Source: an uncultured Lachnospiraceae bacterium
GTDB taxonomy: Bacteria; Bacillota; Clostridia; Lachnospirales; Lachnospiraceae
NCBI GenBank assembly: GCA_910588295.1
Contig: CAJUQO010000093.1
Location: 1-5,243 of the forward strand
Direction of reading: 5' to 3'
DNA: 5,243 bases
In this document: positions 1-4,956 of the stretch, piece by piece
How the letters are laid out: every line of letters begins with the position of its first letter
How positions within the stretch are numbered: position 1 is the first letter of the stretch
Notes under the pieces: generated by a model
What the model was told of the DNA's origin: nothing
Seen by the model: the letters and a program-made list of their open reading frames with translations, nothing else
Database searches by the model: none
Position numbers and translations under genes: made by a program

Positions 1-58
1 CTTTGCCTAATGGCATTATAGCATATGCAAATTTTAATTGCAAGATACGTTTTTTTAT

Positions 59-98
59 AAAAAATCTATCCTTATCTGGTATCAATCAAGGATTTTTT
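59..98. terminator. Probable bidirectional intrinsic terminator downstream of the 107-529 gene
   Basis: A stem ATCCTT (68-73) / AAGGAT (88-93) is flanked by A6 on the left (59-64) and T6 on the right (93-98). Either strand therefore reads a hairpin followed by a U-run. The 14-nt loop can form a few extra wobble pairs. It lies just past the stop codon at 107, so on the minus strand it would end that gene. The stem is short, so the call is moderate. Positions 1-58 are AT-rich and I see no gene or other element in them. Confidence 0.55.
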
Positions 99-106
99 CT
101 TTACAA

Positions 107-529
107 TTATCTCTTACTAATACTATAAATAAAAAATAGCATCTGGTATTCTGCCAAGATACCCGCGTTCCCTTCCGCTGCAAAGTATTCGTCCGCTGCA
201 TCCCTGCTCACGGCCAGAATCTCCCCTGCCCCTTTTTCTCCCCTCTGGATTAGTGCCCTGAACTGGTTGATCTCCCCGCACAGTCTCTGATCCGGGCAGC
301 TGCCCAGCGTTCCCATTCTGCTGTCTGCCACCAGGCGGTCCAGAACATCGGTCACAGTGATCTGCCGGGCCTTCCCGCTCTTTCCGCCGATAAGATTAGC
401 AAGGTTCTCTGCGGTCAGCGCAACCAGGTATTCTTCTCTTTTACTGCTGCCGCTGTCATGCACACAGGCGTAGCCCATGGTGTCGGTGTCCATGATCTGC
501 TGAATCATCTGTTCATTTTCTGATTTCAT
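107..529 (-). CDS. Hypothetical protein, 140 aa
   Basis: I do not recognise this family. The ATG at 529 is chosen because a strong Shine-Dalgarno AGGAGGG (541-547) sits 11 nt upstream. A second ATG at 531-533 is closer to it but runs into a stop after six codons. The product is soluble-looking, with no signal peptide or clear membrane helix. The first 30 residues are acidic and polar, a helical middle holds the stretch LGSCPDQRLCGE (about residues 75-86) with two cysteines, and an alanine-rich part follows. The last 13 residues, starting YQMLFF, are encoded by AT-rich DNA unlike the GC-rich body of the gene. The C-terminus may therefore be eroded or replaced. It is probably transcribed alone, since a terminator lies just upstream (587-624). 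A weak promoter may sit at about 562-590 (TTTACT, 16 nt, TATATG on the minus strand). Function is unknown. Confidence 0.6.
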   Translation of the reverse strand: MKSENEQMIQQIMDTDTMGYACVHDSGSSKREEYLVALTAENLANLIGGKSGKARQITVTDVLDRLVADSRMGTLGSCPDQRLCGEINQFRALIQRGEKGAGEILAVSRDAADEYFAAEGNAGILAEYQMLFFIYSISKR

Positions 530-586
530 GCATCCTCTCTCCCTCCTCGTTATTGTCTCTTCATATACGGATTTTGTTCAGGCAGT

Positions 587-624
587 AAAAAAGAAGGATT
601 CCTCCGGTTATGGAAGTTCCTTCT
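587..624 (-). terminator. Rho-independent terminator of the 650-1243 gene
   Basis: On the minus strand the stem AGAAGGA (624-618) pairs with TCCTTCT (598-592). An inner TTCC/GGAA stem (615-612 with 602-599) stacks above a 2-nt bulge, and a run of T (592-587) follows directly. It starts 26 nt past the stop codon at 650, which is the usual place. It also separates this gene from the next one downstream at 107-529. Confidence 0.8.
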
Positions 625-649
625 GCTTCGTATACAGATATCCTTTTCT

Positions 650-1243
650 CTAACTCAGCGTCATCCCTCCACTCTGTTCCTCTTCCGGCACTTCTTCCCT
701 GCCTTCGTCCTGCACACTCTTCAGGCTTTCTGATATCGCCGGTTTCTTTTCTGTATACTGGATAACGATCCCGGAAAAGTCATAGCCCACAGGCTCCAGT
801 ACTTTTTTCTCCATCATTGTCAGTAATGCCTCCGTATCAAACTTGGCCTCAAAATACAGCTCCTTATCGATCTGGATCGGTACATCCATGCCTGCCGGAT
901 CCCTTCCCAGTATCATCCGCTGCCTGCCGAATACCTTTCCCCTCAGCTGCATCAGTCTTTCATGCATGTCCGGCTGTCCGTTGCAGTGCTTCAGGATGAT
1001 CTGGACTGCCTTTTTCCATGTGGGTGTTTCTACGGTCTCACCAGAAGCAAATGTAACAGAGACCGGCCTCTTCCCTTTGAGCATGGACGGGGAAGTACTC
1101 CCCAGGCGGCATTCCCTGCTCCTGATCTCTGAACGATTGTATGGTTCCCCATTCTGATACATCCGGATCATGTCATCGCATCTCTGATTCACAACCTGCA
1201 GCAGTTCTGCTCTTACTTCTTCAATCAGTTCTATATAATCCAT
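650..1243 (-). CDS. Hypothetical protein, 197 aa, conserved-looking core with acidic tail
   Basis: The start is the ATG at 1243. A purine-rich ribosome site (AAGGAAGGGG, complementary to 1252-1261) lies 8 nt upstream. The frame is open to 1339, but that upstream part is AT-rich leader with no ribosome site. Residues 1-30 form a predicted amphipathic helix (MDYIELIEEV...). A basic, serine-rich linker follows. Then comes a dense core (about residues 57-165) with the stretches RPVSVTF, TPTWKKAV, LRGKVFGRQRM, PAGMDVPI and GYDFSGI. Highly patterned stretches like these suggest a folded conserved domain. I recall similar hypothetical proteins in Clostridia but cannot name the family. The last 20 or so residues are glutamate-rich and probably disordered. 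There is no signal peptide or membrane segment, so it is likely cytosolic. It appears monocistronic, with a terminator at 587-624. No catalytic motif is evident and function is unknown. Confidence 0.7.
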   Translation of the reverse strand: MDYIELIEEVRAELLQVVNQRCDDMIRMYQNGEPYNRSEIRSRECRLGSTSPSMLKGKRPVSVTFASGETVETPTWKKAVQIILKHCNGQPDMHERLMQLRGKVFGRQRMILGRDPAGMDVPIQIDKELYFEAKFDTEALLTMMEKKVLEPVGYDFSGIVIQYTEKKPAISESLKSVQDEGREEVPEEEQSGGMTLS

Positions 1244-1257
1244 CGAAACATCCCCTT

Positions 1258-1302
1258 CCTTAAGGCATAAAAAAAGAACCAGAATCCATCCCTGCCTTAA
1301 GG
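1258..1302 (-). promoter_or_regulatory. Inverted repeat in the leader of the 650-1243 gene
   Basis: A perfect 9-bp inverted repeat, CCTTAAGGC (1258-1266) and GCCTTAAGG (1294-1302), encloses a 27-nt loop. On the minus strand the 3' arm overlaps the upstream part of the ribosome site of the gene starting at 1243. The 5' arm can alternatively take part in a small AATCC/GGATT hairpin (1305-1301 with 1287-1283), followed a few bases later by T7 (1275-1269). Each half is also the palindrome CCTTAAGG, so a dimeric protein could bind each one. The rest of the intergenic stretch to 1430 is AT-rich and shows no convincing promoter. Confidence 0.35.
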
Positions 1303-1425
1303 ATTTTTCTAATTTTCTTCCATGTAACGTCATACACATTTTTCTTTCTGTTTGTGGATGTAGTTCCTATTTCCCGCTTTTCCTTAACTCTATACACACC
1401 ATACACAATTAAAACTATACTATAC

Positions 1426-2861
1426 TTAACGTCCACCATATGCATATAGCCTTTTGTGCCGTCTTTCCCCTTTACAAGAACCCATTCTTTTCCGTCCGTT
1501 TCGAGAAAAAAACTGATCCTGAGCCGGAAGAACGTTTTTCATATGCGTCTCGTCCATTTCCTGATACACGGTGATATCTTCCGAAAGGGCATGGGGCCCC
1601 TCCGGCACAATACTGTAATATCCCCCGTCCTCATGAACCAGCTTCTGCCCGTCCACATCATACCACCAACTGTCATAGACCCTATTGGTATGGGTAAAAT
1701 CCATACGGGATTCCCCAATCACATAGTTGCCCACGGTAAACCTGCTGCGCCCTGTCTGCTGCTCAAACGGAAATCCGGATACGCTCCCCAGATAATAATT
1801 GTTTCTGCCCGGCCGTCCTGATCCAAATCCTCGGATACCCGGCCGCCCGCCCGCCTTGTATTCCCTGGCGATCTCCTCATCCTCATAATCATAATTCACA
1901 TCCGTAGGTTCCGTCATATAGTAGATCCGGGTATCCGTAAAAGCCAGGGGAGTAGCGCCCGCATAATCCATCAGCATACCCTCTGTTCTGTAAAAGCCGC
2001 ACAGCATGCCCATGCCCTCATGCTTCTCATAAGAGGCCTTCTGCATCAGAGCAAACCCGTCCTCGGATCCCAGCTCCTGATACTTTCCTTCCCATGCGTC
2101 CGGAATCGAAACCGTGATCTCCTGCCAGGTATAAGTATTCAGCCCGGAGAACAGACTATCATCACCCAACTGCGGATCTCCCTGACGTACGTTTTGTTCC
2201 CCCTTCGGAGATTCTTTCTCCTCCTCCCCTCCGGTACCTGTCTCCCCGTTTTTTTCATCGCCCTTATTCATATTTTCCGACGCAGTATTTCCCGGGTTCT
2301 GTGATCCTTTTTCATCCCCGTTCTGGGAGGCTCCAAACATCACAAACAGACTCGCCGACAATAAAAGTACCACGCCGAATGCGACGGCGAAAATCCCCCT
2401 CTTTGTCCCTACTCCGGAAAAAATATTGGCAAACCTCTCTTTCAGCGTCCTAACGTCCCTGGAAAATTCACTGGTACACAAAACGGCCATCCTGTTTTTT
2501 TCGCGGAAGCACAGTTTAACAGCGCCGCGCCATATTGCCTTTTTTTCTTCCCGGGAAAAATGTCTGACCACGCATCCGTCACACAGAAGCTCCATATCCT
2601 GTACTGCCTGCCGCTCCATCCAAAAAACCGCCGGATTGAACCAATGAAGGGTCTTCGCAAAGGCCAGCTCTTCTTCTGCGTATTTTCTATCCGGAAGCAC
2701 GATCTGCGGTTTTTGAATCCCGATCAGCATCGGCGTGGAGACAGCCGGGGACGTATAAACCGTATGCTTCTTCTGAAGCAAAGGGGATACGGCAAAATCA
2801 AAAGAATCCCCACACCGCACAGCACCGATATTTTCACTAATTCCCAAAACACCGTTTCCAT
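1426..2861 (-). pseudogene. Decayed BlaR1/MecR1-type M56 sensor metallopeptidase gene
   Basis: Intact relatives are membrane zinc proteases that sense a signal outside the cell and cut a BlaI/MecI repressor. The original start is the ATG at 2861, 5 nt after AGGAG. It gives METVFWELVKIS and one hydrophobic helix, then runs out of frame. Homology resumes one frame away near 2767 (VYTSPAVSTPMLIGI, IVLP), so further helices are missing. At about 2650-2662 the text jumps from EEELAFA to KTLHWFNP, without the HELTH-type zinc motif that belongs between them. The later parts are recognisable: a last membrane helix (RGIFAVAFGVVLLL...), a low-complexity Gly/Glu/Asn linker and an extracellular domain (PDAWEGKYQEL, MTEPTDVNYDYEDEE). 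Two further probable frame slips affect the extracellular part. The longest frame (1426-2847) would have to start at a TTG with no ribosome site. Functional protease activity is very unlikely. A short sequencing error cannot explain the large deletions. Confidence 0.8.
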
Positions 2862-2866
2862 AAAAA

Positions 2867-2875
2867 CTCCTTTCC
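2867..2875 (-). promoter_or_regulatory. Ribosome binding site marking the original blaR1-type start
   Basis: GGAAAGGAG on the minus strand, 5 nt before the ATG at 2861, lies in the 15-nt gap after the repressor stop codon (2877). It shows that the native start was the METVFW frame, which stays open for only 45 codons (2724-2861). The longer downstream frame was not the native reading frame at this end. Confidence 0.7.
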
Positions 2876-2876
2876 C

Positions 2877-2996
2877 TTATAAGCTATCCAGATAATCCTT
2901 AAGTTCCTTGATCTGGTTCTTTGACAGACCTTCCCCGTCATATAGAGCCGCTATAAATTTTTTCACCGAGTTCCCATAAAGTCTCTTTAGGATCGA
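2877..2996 (-). pseudogene. 3' remnant of a BlaI/MecI-type repressor gene
   Basis: The last 39 or so codons read ILKRLYGNSVKKF, then AALYDGEGLSKNQIKEL and DYLDSL before the TAA at 2877. This matches the C-terminal dimerisation part of Penicillinase_R (BlaI/MecI) repressors, whose full length is about 120-130 residues. In intact form the protein is a winged-helix dimer that represses its own operon and is cleaved by the co-encoded M56 protease. Here the whole winged helix and the start codon are gone. Upstream of about 2997 the frame stays open but reads unrelated sequence into the hairpin at 3047-3083, with no ribosome site. The 15-nt gap to the blaR1-type start is the normal operon spacing. 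No repressor function can remain. Confidence 0.75.
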
Positions 2997-3046
2997 ACCG
3001 CACATGAAAGTCATGAGAAAATATGCGGATTTTAAACATTGTGTAA

Positions 3047-3083
3047 CAGGGCCTGTCCGCTGCTCATCGGCGGACAGGCCCTG
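3047..3083 (-). terminator. 14-bp perfect hairpin, probable degV terminator
   Basis: CAGGGCCTGTCCGC (minus strand 3083-3070) pairs perfectly with GCGGACAGGCCCTG (3060-3047) around a 9-nt loop. It starts 19 nt past the degV stop codon. The stem is very GC-rich, but only scattered T residues follow on either strand, so this is not a textbook intrinsic terminator. It could act as a U-poor terminator or as a 3' mRNA stabiliser. It borders the truncated repressor remnant. Confidence 0.5.
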
Positions 3084-3102
3084 ACATTAACATACTGTAC
3101 GT

Positions 3103-3990
3103 CTAATCATTCCTTTCATCTCCCCAGAAAAACAGGGCCACAGTTCCCGGGCCGGTATGGCTGCCGATCGTGGTACCGATGGGGAATATCTCCACCTGTC
3201 CCTGCAGATGGGGGAACTGCTCTTCCACCATGGCCGCAACGGCCTTCGCGTCCTCAATACAGAGAGAATGGCTGAGGAAACACTTACCGTCGTAATCCGC
3301 CCTCTTCTCGGCATAAAGCGCCATTTTCGCAACGATCTTTTTAATCACCTGACGCTTTCCGCGTATCTTTTCCCTTGGCGCCAGATGACCGCCCTGATCC
3401 ATATTGAGCAGAGGGCAGATATTCAATACTGTCCCGATAAAACCGGCAGTTTTAGAGATCCTCCCGCCGCGTATATAAAAAGTCAGATCCGTGGAGAAAA
3501 ACCAGTGATGCATACGCAGTCTGTTCTCCTGGGCCCATTCATAAAGCTCATCAATCGTCTTCCCCGCGTCACGCATATCGGCCAGCGTGTCCACCAGCAG
3601 ACCGTAGCCGCTGGAGGCGCCCAGAGAATCCACAATATAGATCTTGCGCTCGGGATATTTCTGTGCCAGCTCCTCTTTCGCCACCCAAGCGGAATTGTAG
3701 GTTCCGCTGATTCCCGAAGACAGCGTGACGTGAAGGATATCTTTTCCCTCTTTCAGCATAGCCTCAAAATGTTCCGCATACTCCATGGCGCTCACCTGCG
3801 ACGTCTTGGTATCCGCGCCGTTCTCCATCCTGCGGAACAACTCTTCCGAAGACATGGTCACGCCCATATCATCCGGATATTCCACTCCGTCCAGCATAAA
3901 TTTAAAACACACATACCGAAGATCCCGCGCCTTCATACGCCCCGGAGTCAGATCAACAGTGGAACAACAGCTGATATAATAATTATTCAT
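3103..3990 (-). CDS. DegV family fatty-acid-binding protein
   Basis: The 295-residue product is full length for the DegV family. These are cytosolic two-domain proteins that bind a fatty acid; related FakB proteins present it to the fatty-acid kinase FakA. Visible family features are the N-terminal STVDL (residues 10-14), the TSQ loop (63-65), the signature LSSGISGTYNSA (90-101), VDSLGASSGYG (120-130), RGGRIS (174-179) and the C-terminal IGSHTGPGTVALFF. The ATG at 3990 is preferred over the in-frame GTG at 4008. GAAAGGAG (3999-4006) lies 8 nt before the ATG, whereas the GTG would overlap that site. No fakA gene is in view, so an actual kinase partner is an inference. Transcription is probably from the promoter at 4047-4075 and ends at the 3047-3083 hairpin. 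The frame is intact, in contrast to its neighbours. Confidence 0.93.
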   Translation of the reverse strand: MNNYYISCCSTVDLTPGRMKARDLRYVCFKFMLDGVEYPDDMGVTMSSEELFRRMENGADTKTSQVSAMEYAEHFEAMLKEGKDILHVTLSSGISGTYNSAWVAKEELAQKYPERKIYIVDSLGASSGYGLLVDTLADMRDAGKTIDELYEWAQENRLRMHHWFFSTDLTFYIRGGRISKTAGFIGTVLNICPLLNMDQGGHLAPREKIRGKRQVIKKIVAKMALYAEKRADYDGKCFLSHSLCIEDAKAVAAMVEEQFPHLQGQVEIFPIGTTIGSHTGPGTVALFFWGDERND

Positions 3991-4046
3991 GATAAAAACT
4001 CCTTTCACTGAACATCCGAAAAAACGTCTGTCCCCTTAACATCTAT

Positions 4047-4075
4047 ACTTTATGTGATTTCTGCGCTTTTATCAA
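4047..4075 (-). promoter_or_regulatory. Probable sigma-A promoter for degV
   Basis: On the minus strand TTGATA (4075-4070) is separated by 17 nt from TAAAGT (4052-4047). The -35 matches five of six consensus bases and the -10 matches four of six. It would give a leader of roughly 50 nt before the degV ATG at 3990. The -10 is imperfect and no experiment supports it. Confidence 0.45.
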
Positions 4076-4165
4076 TCATAAATATTAAATTGCATTGCTT
4101 TTTAAACAGTTTTCCGGAAATTAGATGTTTTACCCACGGCAGAATCACCTGCGGCGCTAAGATCT

Positions 4166-4189
4166 TGCTTTTACGAAACATGCTTTTAC
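4166..4189. repeat. Short direct repeat in the intergenic region
   Basis: TGCTTTTAC occurs twice (4166-4174 and 4181-4189), 15 bp apart. It lies between the degV promoter and the flavodoxin remnant. The rest of the 4076-4202 stretch holds a TTTCCGGAAA palindrome (near 4110) and a 43-codon open frame without ribosome site (4050-4181). I see no convincing gene there and no T-rich terminator for the flavodoxin remnant. Confidence 0.3.
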
Positions 4190-4202
4190 AATTTCAATAT
4201 TC

Positions 4203-4545
4203 CTATCGGATAAAATTCGTCATGTGAAACTCTTCTTTCTCCGGCAGACCATATTGTTCTCTGCCAAGCGCGATACTCTTCATGAGAAATATCATATTCC
4301 TTGCCAGCGTCCGCATGCTCTGCAGCCCTTCTTCATCCTGAACTGCTCCTCCGGCTTCTCTGCCATGGATGCTGTTCCAGTACTGGCCAGAGGCCACAGG
4401 CATACCGGAAATTGTGAAATATTTATTCAGTTCATCAAAGGTAGCCGACAGGCCGCCGCGCCTTGCCGCCACCACACTGGCCCCCACTTTCATGGTCTTA
4501 TCGAAAGGCGTGCTGTAAAACAGCCGGTCAAGAAATGCGATGATA
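4203..4545 (-). pseudogene. 3' half of a flavodoxin / NADPH-dependent FMN reductase gene, truncated at the IS3 element
   Basis: The frame reads IIAFLDRLFYSTPFDK, then KVGASVVAARRGG, LNKYFTISGMPV, QYWNSIHG and LARNMIFLMKSI, and ends PEKEE...TNFIR at the TAG at 4203. This is the typical C-terminal half of Clostridia flavodoxin-fold oxidoreductases that carry FMN and are about 200-210 residues long. The N-terminal half, with the phosphate-binding loop, the conserved cysteines and the GSPVYY-type FMN contact, is absent. Recognisable sequence stops at IIAFLDR (about 4545), exactly where the IS3 left end begins. The open frame continues upstream to an ATG at 4577, but those residues are encoded by the IS end read backwards. 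No ribosome site of its own is visible, so the fragment is very probably non-functional. Whether the 5' half survives beyond the IS cannot be seen here. Confidence 0.8.
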
Positions 4546-4559
4546 TGGTATAAAAAAAG

Positions 4560-4593
4560 TTGACAGCCCATTCTCAAGGATTTGAGATATAAT
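4560..4593 (+). promoter_or_regulatory. IS left-end promoter elements with an inverted repeat in the spacer
   Basis: A perfect TTGACA (4560-4565) and a perfect TATAAT (4588-4593) flank a 22-nt spacer, five longer than optimal. The last 16 nt of the spacer are the hairpin TCTCAA-GGAT-TTGAGA (4572-4587), abutting the -10. In several IS3-family members the -10 at the left end pairs with a -35 at the right end when the ends join in a circle. That could explain the poor spacing here. It may drive orfA weakly in the inserted form. Confidence 0.4.
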
Positions 4594-4617
4594 CAAGAGA
4601 ATAAGGAGTGAACAAAA

Positions 4618-4956
4618 ATGGCAGAAAACAGGCAATACGACCATGAATACAAAGTACAGGCAGTGAAACTCGCAAAGGAAATCGGACAAGCAAAAGCCGC
4701 CAAAGAACTGGGGGTACCAAAGAATACTATGTATGGCTGGGTACGGGCCAACCGCCTTGGCAGCCTCGACCTTGGGGCAGGTTCACAGACCCCGCAAAGC
4801 GCCATGACGCTTAATGAGGAACTCTTAAAGCTCCGACAGCAGGTTAAGGAACAGGAAAAAGAAATCCGCCGTTTGAAAAAGGAAAATGACTTTCTTGGGG
4901 AAGCCAGCGCTTTTTTCGCCGCGAGCCGTCTGAGGTCAGCAAAAACGAAAGAATGA
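4618..4956 (+). CDS. IS3-family transposase OrfA
   Basis: The 112-residue protein is the DNA-binding regulator and N-terminal part of an IS3-type transposase. AAGGAG (4603-4608) lies 9 nt before the ATG. Residues 7-46 form an HTH_Tnp_1 type helix-turn-helix (EYKVQAVKLAKEIG, AAKELGVPKNTMYGW) that should bind the IS ends. Residues 65-93 form a leucine zipper with a clean 3-4 hydrophobic spacing (L69, L72, V76, Q79, I83, L86, N90, L93) for oligomerisation. The ending NDFLGEASAFFA is typical of IS3 OrfA proteins just before the frameshift zone. Its stop overlaps the orfB start as ATGA. Length is normal, so it is probably complete and functional. Confidence 0.92.
   Translation: MAENRQYDHEYKVQAVKLAKEIGQAKAAKELGVPKNTMYGWVRANRLGSLDLGAGSQTPQSAMTLNEELLKLRQQVKEQEKEIRRLKKENDFLGEASAFFAASRLRSAKTKE
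4911..4917 (+). other. Candidate programmed -1 frameshift site T TTT TTC
   Basis: In the orfA frame the codons are GCT TTT TTC (residues 98-100), which gives the X XXY YYZ heptamer T TTT TTC. A -1 slip here enters the orfB frame, which is open from 4890 and passes in frame through the orfB ATG at 4953. The other run, AAAAAG at 4876-4881, is excluded because the -1 frame meets a TGA at 4887-4889. A slip would make the OrfAB fusion that acts as the transposase in IS3 elements. No stimulatory RNA structure was worked out. Confidence 0.55.

Noticed and set aside
817..1157. Plus-strand frames of 60 and 104 codons
   Set aside because: Antisense shadows of the 650-1243 gene, with serine/proline/cysteine-rich text and no ribosome sites.
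1260..1445. 61-codon minus-strand frame as a separate small gene
   Set aside because: Its first residues continue the shifted SH3-like tail of the M56 pseudogene, and the rest is AT-rich leader. It has no ribosome site of its own.
3157..4011. 284-codon open frame on the plus strand
   Set aside because: It is exactly antisense to the degV gene, rich in His/Arg/Leu with no family features, and has no ribosome site. The degV frame carries all family signatures.
4050..4181. 43-residue minus-strand frame MFRKSKILAPQVILPW...
   Set aside because: No ribosome site, and it overlaps the probable degV promoter. The basic, hydrophobic composition is not enough to call a gene.
4203..4577. Complete 124-aa protein starting at 4577
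   Set aside because: The first residues are encoded by the IS3 left end, and the fragment lacks the FMN-binding N-terminal half, so it is treated as a truncated gene.
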